From positions 1-64,000 of the forward strand of contig CAZAMB010000013.1 of NCBI GenBank assembly GCA_964486335.1: DNA of 64,000 nt, read 5' to 3'. Shown one piece after another: positions 43,747 to 52,321 of this stretch. The stretch is from CAZAMB01 sp964486335 (GTDB lineage Bacteria; Planctomycetota; Phycisphaerae; UBA1845). Positions within the stretch are counted from its first letter, which is position 1. The number at the start of each line of letters is the position of its first letter. The translations under genes were made by a program, and so were the position numbers. A model generated the notes under the pieces. It ran no database searches and was not told where the DNA came from. It was given only the letters and a program-made list of their open reading frames with translations.

Positions 43747-44163
43747 TCAAGGAGTGGCCCCGCAGCGACCCGGATTGGTCGTTGCGATCGGGGCTGACTT
43801 TGCCATTCGAAGCAGAAAGAACATCCAGAATAACCACAGCACGCCCAAGGCGATTCGAACGCCCGTGATCGGCGCGAAATAGGCAGAAATCGCGAGCACG
43901 ACGGTGAACGAGGCGCCGATTCTCAGCTTCTGCACGCCGGTCAATCCGCCTCGTTTCCGAAACGCCGCAATGTACGGCCCGAAGATCCGGTGATTGATCA
44001 GCCAAACGTGCCAGCCGCGACTGCTTCGCGCGAAAAGATACCCGGCCAGCAGAATGAACGGTGTCGTCGGCAGCAGCGGCAGAACGATGCCGGCCGTGCC
44101 CAGCCCGACGCTGGTCAGCCCGAGAATCACCAACAGCCTTTGCTTGAACCGAGACCCCGGCAT
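43747..44163 (-). CDS. DUF454/YbaN family inner-membrane protein
   Basis: This 138-residue protein has about four hydrophobic segments and the family signature near the N-terminus: LGIVLPLLPTTPFILLAGYLF-like (here GTAGIVLPLLPTTPFILLAG). That is followed by SSRGWHVWLINHRIFGPYI and IALGVLWLFWMFFL. YbaN/DUF454 is a small inner-membrane family of unknown function. It lies 43 bases downstream of topA on the same strand and converges with the giant Cys-rich gene. The ATG at 44163 is the only sensible start. Confidence 0.88.
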   Translation of the reverse strand: MPGSRFKQRLLVILGLTSVGLGTAGIVLPLLPTTPFILLAGYLFARSSRGWHVWLINHRIFGPYIAAFRKRGGLTGVQKLRIGASFTVVLAISAYFAPITGVRIALGVLWLFWMFFLLRMAKSAPIATTNPGRCGATP

Positions 44164-44206
44164 GACCGGGGTTCTTACCCGATCGTGAGGGACTTGGAAA
44201 GTTGAG

Positions 44207-47200
44207 TTACCCGCTCGCCGTCAATGCCTCGACGCTCATCCCTTCTGGCAGCGGCTTGCTGAATCGACACTTGGGATACTTGCTGCAACCAAGAAACGGC
44301 CCGCTCCGCCCCGTGCGGATCAGCATCGGCTCGCCGCACTCATCGCACGGGACATCCGTCGGTATCGGCTTGGGCTTGGCCGGTCCGGGCATTTCAATCT
44401 CCGCTTGCTTCTTCGCCTCGCCGCGCAGGTTGGCGATGAACGAGCACTTGGGGTACTTCGAGCAACCGTAATAAGGTCCGTACCGGCCGCTGCGAAGGAT
44501 CGCCTCGCCGCCGCAGTCCGGGCATTTCAGTTCGTCCTCCGGCCAGGTCTCCACGACGGGCTTGCCCGTCCGCGTCCAGGCGAATCCCATTGGCGGCGGA
44601 CCGAGCGCTGCGATATCCACCTTGCCCTTGGCATCGCGCGGCGCCTTGCCGCCTTTGGCTCGACCATTGCGTGCTCTCGTCTCGACCGGAGCCGGCGGCG
44701 TCTCGCCCCGCGCTTCAAGGTCGCGCAGGTGATCAAGCTTCTCCATCGGCATCGCATTGCGGCATCGCGGAAACCCCGAGCAACTCAGGAACGGCCCGCG
44801 ACGGCTCTTGCGAATCACCATTGCACGACCGCATTTGTCGCAGCGCGCGCCCGCGTCCTGCGGCTTGGGCTTCTCCACGTAAATGCCCGGCGGAATCGGC
44901 CGGGTCGCCTTGCATTTGGGATAACCGCTGCACCCCAGAAACGCTTTTCCGCGCCCGAACTTCACGCCCATGGCCGATCCGCAATCGGCGCATTTCTCGT
45001 TGATCTCTTCGGCCTTCACTTTTCGCAGCGGCGTGCCCTGTTCGTCGCAAGGCATGGTGTTGTCGCATTCGGGATAGCCCGCGCAGCCGAGGAACGGGCC
45101 GAGTCGGCTTTTGCGCAGCACCATTTCCTTGCCGCACTTCGTGCAGGGCTTTTCCGCGATGACCTGCGCAACGGGCCGACCCTCGGCGTCGATATCACAC
45201 GACTGTGTGCAGTCCGGATAGCCGCTGCACGCCAGGAATCGCCCGTTCTTGCCGAAACGATACACCATCGGCTTGTTGCATTTCTCACATGCGTACTTGC
45301 TGGGTTCCGATCGCGCCTGCTCCATTCCGGATTGCGCCTTGTCGAGCGATTCCTTGAACGGATCGTAAAACTCCTTCAGCACGTGGACCCAGTCGAGATG
45401 CGCTTCCTCGATCTTATCGAGTTCTTCTTCCATGTACGATGTGAACTTGACATCCATCACCGTCGGAAAATGCTCGATCAGTTTCTGCGTCACCATCTCG
45501 CCGCGCGCCGTCGGATGCAATTTCCGATCGATCAACTCGGCATAGCTTCGATCCTGAATCGTCTGGATCACGGCCGCATAGGTGCTCGGTCGCCCGATCC
45601 CTTCCGACTCCATCTTCTTCACCAGCGCGGCCTCCGTGTATCGCGCCGGCGGCGACGTATACTGCTGTTGCGGATCGATCTGAAGCGGCGCGACTTCGTT
45701 CCCTTCTTTCAGTTCCGGCAGAAGTGCTTCGCCTTCTTCCGGGTCGCCCATCACTTGCAGAAATCCGCCGAACACGAGTCGCCGACCCGTCGCACGAAAC
45801 ACGGCCTCGCCCGATTTCGTTTCCGCTGAGAGCAGCACGGTCGTGCTATCCCACTCCGCGGGCGTCATCTGACAGGCCACGAACCGCCGCCAGATCAGGT
45901 CGTACAGCTTAGCTTGTTCGGCCGTCAGGCTCGCACGGATCGAATCCGGCGTATGATGAACATCCGAAGGACGAATCGCTTCGTGAGCCTCCTGTGCCGC
46001 CTTAGACGAACCGTAGACGTTGGGTTTGCCCGGAAGGTACTTGTCGCCGAATTGCTTTGAAATCAAATCGCGCGCCGCCGCCACCGAGTCCTTGCTCAGG
46101 TTGGTCGAATCGGTACGCATGTAAGTGATGAGACCGACCGGTCCCTCGCTGCCGCCAAGGTCCACGCCTTCATAAAGTTGTTGGGCTATTCGCATCGTCC
46201 GCGAAGGGCTGAATCCCAGCGCGCTCGACGCCGCCTGCTGGAGTGCTGCTGTCGTGAACGGAGCGTTCGGCTTGCTCTGCGTTCGTCGCGTCTGAATGCT
46301 GCTGATGGTGAATTTCGGCGCCCTGGCCGCGTCCAGCCTGCCATGAAGCTCGATCGTCTTGAGGCCCTTGTCGCCGTAAGGCTCAAAGACCGATTCTTTC
46401 CGATCGACCAGCGCGAATCCGAGCTGCTCGGCGATTTTCAGCGCCGCATCGAATTGCGTCGCCCGGAACTCCTCGCCGCCGACCTTGACCAGTTGTGCCG
46501 AAATCGCCGCATGCTTACCCAACCAAACATTGCGCTCTTTGACTGTTCGGCCGGCCTTGGCGTCCTTGGCCGCCGATAGAAATTTCTCCCACGCTTCACG
46601 TTGCGCGCCGGATTTGGCGATTTCCGTACCGAAATACCCGGTTATTTTCCACGATTCTTCCGGAACAAACGCCCGAATTTCCAGTTCGCGATCAACGATC
46701 AACCGCACAGCCACTGACTGAACGCGACCCGCCGACAGTCCCTTTCCCAGTTTCGCTTGAAGCAAAGGGCTTAGTTGATAACCGACGATTCGATCAAGAA
46801 TCCGCCGCGCCTGTTGCGCGTTGACCTTATCCATGTCCAAATGATGCGGCTTAGCGAACGCGGCCCCGATGGCTGATTTCGTGATTTCGTTGAAAACAAC
46901 CCTTTGCACGTCGTTTTCGTCAAGGTCCAGCGCGTGGCAAAGATGCCATGCAATCGCCTCACCCTCGCGGTCCAAGTCGGTGGCAAGATAGACGGTATGG
47001 GACGACGACGCGGCTTTTTTCAGGGCATTAACCGTTTTTCGCCTGTCGGCCAGGATTTCGTAAACCGGCTCAAATTGGTTTTCCAGGTCCACGCCGAATC
47101 CGCTGACCGGCAAATCACGCACATGGCCCATGCTGGCCATGACCGCGAAATCCGACCCCAGATAACGGTTGATCGTCTTCGCCTTGGCGGGCGACTCGAC

Positions 47201-47242
47201 GATAACCAATTGTTTCCCAGTAGGTTGCGTTTTTTTTGCCAA
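44207..47242 (-). CDS. topA: DNA topoisomerase I with six zinc ribbons
   Basis: TopA relaxes negatively supercoiled DNA. The Toprim acidic residues (D89, D91, E94 in ATDLDREGEAIAWH) and the catalytic Y374 (GLITYMRTDST) are present. After the core, at about residue 640, come six C-terminal zinc ribbons: CEKC...CSGYPDC, CTKC...CAGYPEC, CADC...CSGYPKC, CDKC...CSGFPRC, CPDC...CSKYPKC and CDEC...CSKYPKC. A Lys/Arg-rich linker separates ribbons four and five. The 1011 residues exceed E. coli TopA (865, three ribbons). The start is TTG 47242; a run of eight adenines follows at once. Confidence 0.96.
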   Translation of the reverse strand: MAKKTQPTGKQLVIVESPAKAKTINRYLGSDFAVMASMGHVRDLPVSGFGVDLENQFEPVYEILADRRKTVNALKKAASSSHTVYLATDLDREGEAIAWHLCHALDLDENDVQRVVFNEITKSAIGAAFAKPHHLDMDKVNAQQARRILDRIVGYQLSPLLQAKLGKGLSAGRVQSVAVRLIVDRELEIRAFVPEESWKITGYFGTEIAKSGAQREAWEKFLSAAKDAKAGRTVKERNVWLGKHAAISAQLVKVGGEEFRATQFDAALKIAEQLGFALVDRKESVFEPYGDKGLKTIELHGRLDAARAPKFTISSIQTRRTQSKPNAPFTTAALQQAASSALGFSPSRTMRIAQQLYEGVDLGGSEGPVGLITYMRTDSTNLSKDSVAAARDLISKQFGDKYLPGKPNVYGSSKAAQEAHEAIRPSDVHHTPDSIRASLTAEQAKLYDLIWRRFVACQMTPAEWDSTTVLLSAETKSGEAVFRATGRRLVFGGFLQVMGDPEEGEALLPELKEGNEVAPLQIDPQQQYTSPPARYTEAALVKKMESEGIGRPSTYAAVIQTIQDRSYAELIDRKLHPTARGEMVTQKLIEHFPTVMDVKFTSYMEEELDKIEEAHLDWVHVLKEFYDPFKESLDKAQSGMEQARSEPSKYACEKCNKPMVYRFGKNGRFLACSGYPDCTQSCDIDAEGRPVAQVIAEKPCTKCGKEMVLRKSRLGPFLGCAGYPECDNTMPCDEQGTPLRKVKAEEINEKCADCGSAMGVKFGRGKAFLGCSGYPKCKATRPIPPGIYVEKPKPQDAGARCDKCGRAMVIRKSRRGPFLSCSGFPRCRNAMPMEKLDHLRDLEARGETPPAPVETRARNGRAKGGKAPRDAKGKVDIAALGPPPMGFAWTRTGKPVVETWPEDELKCPDCGGEAILRSGRYGPYYGCSKYPKCSFIANLRGEAKKQAEIEMPGPAKPKPIPTDVPCDECGEPMLIRTGRSGPFLGCSKYPKCRFSKPLPEGMSVEALTASG

Positions 47243-47416
47243 TGGACCGGTCCTATCCGCGTACCCATAAAGTCGGAAAAGTCACGGTGAATACTATCGA
47301 CCACACCGCGACTATGCTTCATTCTCGATTATAGGCCCCGACAATCTCAGGGCGGAACCGAATAGCAGGGGAAGGCAGGACTGTCAAACTTGGACTTGCG
47401 ATCCGCGTCCTCGCCG

Positions 47417-47444
47417 TTGATTTCCGCGGATCGGGCCTTATACT
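47417..47444 (+). promoter_or_regulatory. Putative promoter of the SurA/PpiD-like gene
   Basis: TTGATT (four of six matches), a 16-base spacer and TATACT (five of six) lie about 58 bases before the start of the next + strand gene. This is the strongest promoter match in the window. On the other strand, TATAAT at 47328-47333 could serve topA, but no matching -35 was seen. Confidence 0.5.
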
Positions 47445-47501
47445 GGTGTGTTCCGCGCGGTGGTTTTCGTAACCACTGCTTTTGCAAGGAGTTATGCCGC
47501 C

Positions 47502-49433
47502 ATGATGAAGTTCTTTCGCAAATACAACAAGCAACTGCTCGCCTTTTTCATGGCGGCCCTGATGATCGTCTTCATCGGCGGTTCCGCGCTGGAGGGAATG
47601 CTCCGGCCCGACCCGAATCCGCAAATCGCCACGTCCAATCTGGGCCCCATCATGCTAAAGGATCAGCATCGAGCGTCGGAAGAGACCCGGCTGCTGGAAT
47701 CCGTCGGACGGACCTGGAATCGTCCGCTGTTCAGCGATGCTCCTCCGCTCCAGGCGGTAGATTGGATATTGCTGTCACGAGAAGCGACAAAACTGGGTAT
47801 CGATATCGACATGGCTTCCGTTGAAACCTCTCCGGAGTTTCAATCCCAATTACCGCAGATCGACACTGCCGCCCGCCAACTGCGCGTTAAGCGGGAACTG
47901 ATCATTTCCGCGCTGGCCAGGCTGAACTCGATCCGTGAAGCGGCAGTCGCGGTCTCCAGTTCCTCCATTCCGAGCGAGGCGGAAGTTGTTCGAACGGCCC
48001 GCGACGTTCTGGAGAAAGTTAGGATTCGAGCGGTCTTGCTTCCCGCGGAGGCGTTTGTCAAAGAGACCACGGAGTTCACGGAAGCGGAACTAAATGAGCA
48101 ATTCACGGCTCATCGCGAAAGGGAGCGTGGACCGGGTCTGGAGTTCGGTTATTACCAGCCTCCTGCGATAAGAGTCCAATACTTCAAGATTGACCGTGGC
48201 GCGATTGCCGCGGCGGTGGGCGTTCCCAATCTGGAACGAAAAGCAAAGACCTATTATGAGGAACGGCGCGAAAAGGACTTTGTGTTTCGGCGAAAAACGG
48301 AAGAACTCACCGCGCCGGATCCTGCCGAGCAGGGGTTGATCGTCGGTCCACCCGGTCCGAAGCCCACTTTCTATATCGACTGGGAACAGGCCAAGCCCAT
48401 CGCCATCGAGGAAGTCCGCAAGCAATACGCGGATGAATTCATGCAACGGGTGGTCGACTGGATCATACCCTTGACTTCCGAGGCCTGGGTGGACGCTGTT
48501 CGTCGCGACAACGGCTACAAGACTCCACCCGAGGCGGCTGCATCAGTGGAATACTACGAACGGATGTTGGATCGCCTGCCGCAGACACTCAAGCTTCCCG
48601 GCGCGCTCACCGTTCATGTGACCGATTTTTTCAGTCAGGGCGAAGCGTCGAAAGTGCCTGACATTGGAGGAACGATTGTGAAGGGGGAGGAAGGGCTGGT
48701 GGCGCGCAACTTTGCGTCATTGGCATTCCGCAACGAAGCGATCGTGCCACAGGTTCCGCAGGACGAACCCGGCGCTTCGACAGATTACCTGGCGTTGTTT
48801 CAAACAAGTCCGCTTCCTTTGACCGACGTTACGTCGGGCAACATGTACGCTTTTCGAGTGGTTGAATCGCGTCCCGGCGGGCCGCCGAAATCCTTGGACG
48901 AAGTTCGTGAGCAGGTGATTGCCGACCTTCGACTCAAGCAGGGGTATGAGTCGGCCAAGAAGCGAGCCGGATCGCTCCAGGCATGCGCGGCGATTGATCC
49001 GTTACGCGACGCGTACGAGGCCGATCCTGATCTGGCGGTGTTCCGCGAGACGGGCGAAGGCGCGAAGACCGGGTATTTCGAGCCAGCGCCATTCACGCGG
49101 CTGGCGCGCACTTCGGCGTCGAAGGGCCGACCGCCCGAAGGGACGTTTGTCGGAGGCGGACTGGGCCGGTTGCCCAATGAGGTCGTGGATGCGTGCTTCG
49201 CGCTGGCGGACGCTCCTCAAAAGTCGAAGGTGTTGGAAGTTCCGTCGCGGGCCGCGGTGCTCATCGTTGAGTGGGTGGAGACTATCCCGGCAGGTGAGGA
49301 CGAATTCAACGGCATGCGAAAGCAACTCGTTACACAGTTGTCGGACGAGCGGTGGCGGCAGTTCGTTTCGGACTGGCTTGATCCCGACAAGATTCGCGCC
49401 CGAACGGGGTTTGCGTTGACGCAAACCCGATAG
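47502..49433 (+). CDS. SurA/PpiD-like periplasmic chaperone, membrane-anchored
   Basis: This 643-residue protein has one N-terminal membrane anchor (MMKFFRKYNKQLLAFFMAAL) and a long hydrophilic part. Residues ~50-200 resemble the SurA-N/PpiD N-terminal fold, with paired helices around the LREAAV-type pattern. The C-terminal segment (DEVREQVIADLRLKQGYESA) is the usual PpiD ending. No parvulin signature is clear in the middle. The start is ATG 47502 or 47505; AAGGAG (47486-47491) lies ten bases before 47502. It probably helps exported proteins fold at the periplasmic side. It is divergent from topA. Confidence 0.7.
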   Translation: MMKFFRKYNKQLLAFFMAALMIVFIGGSALEGMLRPDPNPQIATSNLGPIMLKDQHRASEETRLLESVGRTWNRPLFSDAPPLQAVDWILLSREATKLGIDIDMASVETSPEFQSQLPQIDTAARQLRVKRELIISALARLNSIREAAVAVSSSSIPSEAEVVRTARDVLEKVRIRAVLLPAEAFVKETTEFTEAELNEQFTAHRERERGPGLEFGYYQPPAIRVQYFKIDRGAIAAAVGVPNLERKAKTYYEERREKDFVFRRKTEELTAPDPAEQGLIVGPPGPKPTFYIDWEQAKPIAIEEVRKQYADEFMQRVVDWIIPLTSEAWVDAVRRDNGYKTPPEAAASVEYYERMLDRLPQTLKLPGALTVHVTDFFSQGEASKVPDIGGTIVKGEEGLVARNFASLAFRNEAIVPQVPQDEPGASTDYLALFQTSPLPLTDVTSGNMYAFRVVESRPGGPPKSLDEVREQVIADLRLKQGYESAKKRAGSLQACAAIDPLRDAYEADPDLAVFRETGEGAKTGYFEPAPFTRLARTSASKGRPPEGTFVGGGLGRLPNEVVDACFALADAPQKSKVLEVPSRAAVLIVEWVETIPAGEDEFNGMRKQLVTQLSDERWRQFVSDWLDPDKIRARTGFALTQTR

Positions 49434-49447
49434 CGGAAACGTTTCCG
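49434..49447. promoter_or_regulatory. 14-base perfect palindrome, operator-like
   Basis: CGGAAACGTTTCCG starts directly after the stop codon of the previous gene and lies 160 bases before the next one. The central CG in an AAACGTTT core resembles operators of LacI/GalR regulators. It is a possible regulatory site, supported only by symmetry. Confidence 0.35.
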
Positions 49448-49607
49448 GAATCTCGCGTGTCTCGCGCGATACCAGAGGGAATCAGGTTTCGTGATGTGCT
49501 TGCCCGCTCGATCGTCCCTTTGACAAGAGAGCGGGGATTGTCGGTGTGGCGGCACCGCCAGCCCTCTCGGTGTCTATTCGTCAACAACTTGCCAAGCCTA
49601 GGATCGA

Positions 49608-50033
49608 ATGATGGTATCCGCGCGCCGATGTGCGCTTAATCTCATTGAGTTGATCGTTTTGATCTGCATTGCAGCCTGTACGCTCCTCGGAGCGGCTTTT
49701 TTTCGAACGCATGTGGATGGACGATTTTCGTGGGTATTCGGCGGTTTCGTGGGTTTCATTTCCATTCCAACCGTTGCCGCGTTGGCCGGACTGGTCCATG
49801 CCCTCGCTATTGGCGGCATTCCGAGATTTCCGTCTTGTCGCAACGGCATTTGTCGCGGATCAGATTACGAACTGAAGCGATTTGGCGACGAGTTCGACTG
49901 GGTGTGCAAATGCGGTGATCGATACAGGCGGCGAGGTCGCGACTTTCTTTGGGTTTCCTCGCCAGGCGAATTGAATCCCATCAAGACCTGGCGGCCGTTT
50001 TGGGGATGGAAACCGCGCCGACCTTCGGAGTAG
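49608..50033 (+). CDS. Small membrane protein with Cys-containing tail
   Basis: This 141-residue protein has two N-terminal hydrophobic segments (LIELIVLICIAACTLLGAAF and FVGFISIPTVAALAGLVHAL). A cytoplasmic-like tail carries SCRNGICRG (C-x4-C) and VCKCGDRY (CxC), which together could bind zinc. The C-terminus is rich in Arg, Trp and Pro. I do not know the family. ATGs at 49608 and 49611 are adjacent; no strong ribosome-binding site is visible. It is flanked by gaps on both sides and so is probably expressed alone. Confidence 0.6.
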   Translation: MMVSARRCALNLIELIVLICIAACTLLGAAFFRTHVDGRFSWVFGGFVGFISIPTVAALAGLVHALAIGGIPRFPSCRNGICRGSDYELKRFGDEFDWVCKCGDRYRRRGRDFLWVSSPGELNPIKTWRPFWGWKPRRPSE

Positions 50034-50147
50034 TGGACCCGGGTTCATCCGACGGCGATTTTCGGGCACGATTGGATGTACCTGGTCTGTTGGCATGATA
50101 CCGCTTGCGATCGCCACTCTTCACCTTGAAGGAAAGCGATGTTCAAT

Positions 50148-50170
50148 GCGTCGGGGACAAGCCCCGACGC
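50148..50170. repeat. GC-rich palindromic repeat
   Basis: Nine-pair stem (GCGTCGGGG with CCCCGACGC) and a five-base ACAAG loop in the gap between the small membrane protein and the desaturase. It resembles a REP-type intergenic palindrome and has terminator-like hairpin strength. No second exact copy was seen in this window. Confidence 0.6.
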
Positions 50171-50217
50171 TACATTTGGATGTTACATGCTGTAGTCCCG
50201 GTCGTTCATGCCTCTGA

Positions 50218-50246
50218 TTGCGGGTTTCCCTCCAAGTGCGTATATT
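50218..50246 (+). promoter_or_regulatory. Putative promoter of the desaturase gene
   Basis: TTGCGG (three of six) with a 17-base spacer and TATATT (five of six) is 77 bases before the ATG at 50324. The -10 is good and the -35 poor. AAAAGG precedes the start codon by seven bases. Confidence 0.35.
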
Positions 50247-50323
50247 TCCCGGCGTTGACCAGCGAGTGGCCGGCGCTCACTCGCTGATCGAGGCTGCGCG
50301 TAACTCACCGAAAAGGCCAAGAC

Positions 50324-51364
50324 ATGGGTCCAACGCTCCGCGAATCGCCAGCGATCAAACGTTCTAATCGTCGCCGAGCCACAGCCGCGGCCCCTTTGCA
50401 AAGCGTTTCCGCGCCCGAACCCGAAATCATCATGGGTCGCAACTGGCTCGCAGAACTTTCGCCCGACAAGCGGGCCGAGCTTCGAACGCTACACGACATC
50501 AACGTTTCGTATAGCTGGGTGGCGCTGTTTTTTCCGGTGATGTGGGCGGCGGGGGCGGTTGTGGTCACGATGTTTCCGGCGTGGCCGGTGCGCCTGATCG
50601 GATACGTCGTCATCGGCACGGCGATTCACGGCATGGCGGTTCTGACGCACGAGGCGAGCCACTACAGCATGTTCCGCAATCGGCGCATTGATCGCTGGGT
50701 GGGTTTCCTCATGGGGGCTTCGGTGTTCGTGTCGTACACGGCCTATCGGGTGCTGCACGGGTATCACCATCGGCACACGCGGGAAGAGGAAGACCCCGAT
50801 GAATTCAACAACGTGACGGAGAATCGGTTTTTGTTGTCGCTGTTGTTTTACTCTTGGCTCATCATCGGAACGCCGGTCTACCTGATCCATGTGTTTGTGA
50901 CGGCGATGATTCGCGGGTCGTGGCGCGATCGGATCGACGTATGGGTGGAGTATGCGCTGTTGATCGTGGTATTCGGCGGGGCGTACGCGCTGGCGAAGCG
51001 GTTTGGACGCATGGACCTTGTCATCCATTGCTGGGCGATTCCGATGATCGTGGCGATGGTGTTCGGCAACATTCGCAGCTGGGCGGAACATGCGATGACG
51101 AGGCCGGGTAGTCCGATGACCTGCACTCGAACGGTGACAAGCAATCGGGTGGTTTCGTTCCTGATGTGCAACCTCAACTATCATCTCGAGCATCACCTGT
51201 GCCCGGGTATACCCTGGTACAACCTGCCGAAAATGCACGGGCTGATGCAAGACGAATACCGCAAAGCGGACGCGTTCGTGTATCGGTCGTATCTTCGATT
51301 TCTGTGGGATGCATTTCGAACGGGCGTTCACGGCGTCGCTCACATGCGCATGCCGTCCATGTAG
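50324..51364 (+). CDS. Membrane fatty acid desaturase
   Basis: This 346-residue protein inserts a double bond into a lipid acyl chain using a di-iron centre in the inner membrane. The three histidine boxes are visible: H109-E-A-S-H (THEASHYSMF), HGYHHRHT, and YHLEHHLCPG. Membrane helices flank the first two (VALFFPVMWAAGAVVVTMF; LIIGTPVYLIHVFV). ATG 50324 has AAAAGG upstream; an alternative ATG at 50432 would drop the disordered N-terminus. The HxxHH spacing fits the wider desaturase/hydroxylase superfamily, so acyl desaturation versus carotenoid hydroxylation is not settled. It is likely monocistronic, since eda follows on the other strand. Confidence 0.88.
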   Translation: MGPTLRESPAIKRSNRRRATAAAPLQSVSAPEPEIIMGRNWLAELSPDKRAELRTLHDINVSYSWVALFFPVMWAAGAVVVTMFPAWPVRLIGYVVIGTAIHGMAVLTHEASHYSMFRNRRIDRWVGFLMGASVFVSYTAYRVLHGYHHRHTREEEDPDEFNNVTENRFLLSLLFYSWLIIGTPVYLIHVFVTAMIRGSWRDRIDVWVEYALLIVVFGGAYALAKRFGRMDLVIHCWAIPMIVAMVFGNIRSWAEHAMTRPGSPMTCTRTVTSNRVVSFLMCNLNYHLEHHLCPGIPWYNLPKMHGLMQDEYRKADAFVYRSYLRFLWDAFRTGVHGVAHMRMPSM

Positions 51365-51376
51365 ACCCTTTTCGAC

Positions 51377-52039
51377 TTATTGGCGGTTTGTTCGATCTTT
51401 CCACGTCGCGAGCCGACGCAAGGTGGCTTTCGCGCGATCGCGGATCACGTCAAACCGTCCGGCGGCAAGGTCGGCGGGGTCGAAAAGCGGTTTGACGAAT
51501 CCGACGCCGACGCAACCTGCGTCGAGGTAATCGGTAAAATTCTCGGTGGTGAATCCGGCCGTCGGGAACAATCGCAAATGAGGAAGGGGACCGCGAACGG
51601 CTTCGATGTATGCGACACCGCCGGGCGGCGCGGGAAAGACCTTGACGAAATCGGCGCCCAGGCGGTGAACCGATTCCATTTCCGTCGGCGTGAACGCACC
51701 GGGAATGCAGGCGACGTCGCGAGCGGCGGCTTCGGCGATCACCGCCGGATCGCCGATGGGGGAGACGATGAACCTTGCGCCGGCGTTCACGGCGTCGCGC
51801 ACCGTGACGGGCGACATGACCGTCCCTGCGCCGACGATGAGTTCGGCATTGCGGGCAAACTCGGACACGAGTTCCAGCGCTCCCGGCGTGGTGAGGGTGA
51901 ACTCCACCATCCGGAAGCCGCCGTCCACGGCAGCCTGCATGGCGTCGTGGGCGAGCCGGCGATCGTCTGTTCGGATGATCGCGCTGATTCGAGTTTGAAG
52001 GATGTTTTCGACGATCGCCTGACGCCGAGCGGTTGCCAT
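51377..52039 (-). CDS. eda: 2-keto-3-deoxy-6-phosphogluconate aldolase
   Basis: KDPG aldolase cleaves 2-keto-3-deoxy-6-phosphogluconate to pyruvate and glyceraldehyde 3-phosphate in the Entner-Doudoroff pathway, and also handles 4-hydroxy-2-oxoglutarate. The 220 residues match the family. Catalytic residues can be placed: E46 (VEFTLTTPGA) and Schiff-base K133 (ADFVKVFPA). The Gly-rich phosphate-binding region VGAGTV and FPTAGFTTENF are also typical. ATG 52039 follows GGAGAAAC at a good distance. The companion edd is not in the window. It converges with the desaturase and is divergent from the next gene. Confidence 0.95.
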   Translation of the reverse strand: MATARRQAIVENILQTRISAIIRTDDRRLAHDAMQAAVDGGFRMVEFTLTTPGALELVSEFARNAELIVGAGTVMSPVTVRDAVNAGARFIVSPIGDPAVIAEAAARDVACIPGAFTPTEMESVHRLGADFVKVFPAPPGGVAYIEAVRGPLPHLRLFPTAGFTTENFTDYLDAGCVGVGFVKPLFDPADLAAGRFDVIRDRAKATLRRLATWKDRTNRQ

Positions 52040-52170
52040 GGTTGTTTCTCCTTTGACTGTCAGGCATCATTGTGGAGGAACGCGGCCGATAAGCAATGAA
52101 ACGCCGAAGAGAGATTTCCGGGCGGGATCAGGACCAATAACTCGCCTTGAACCTGGCGAGCGACGTGAAG

Positions 52171-52199
52171 CTGACGAGCAGCGCCTCGACTGCTACAAT
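52171..52199 (+). promoter_or_regulatory. Putative promoter of the LolA-like gene
   Basis: CTGACG (four of six matches), a 17-base spacer and TACAAT (five of six) lie 123 bases before the likely start at 52322. Transcription would begin near 52206. Confidence 0.45.
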
Positions 52200-52321
52200 T
52201 GGGGATTAGGCGAATCGTAGACCACGCCGTTGGGGCGGGTTTACGGGTTCATCGGTGAAGATTCCACGCAAGGCGCCGAACGATCGAAATGTCACAAATG
52301 TCGCCGGGGGTATCACGAGCC

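Noticed and set aside
44405..45829. 474-codon + strand frame over topA
   Set aside because: It covers the zinc-ribbon part of topA in antisense; composition is Arg/Leu/His-rich without a start signal.
51380..52099. 239-codon + strand frame over eda
   Set aside because: Antisense to eda, whose catalytic Lys and Glu are in place.
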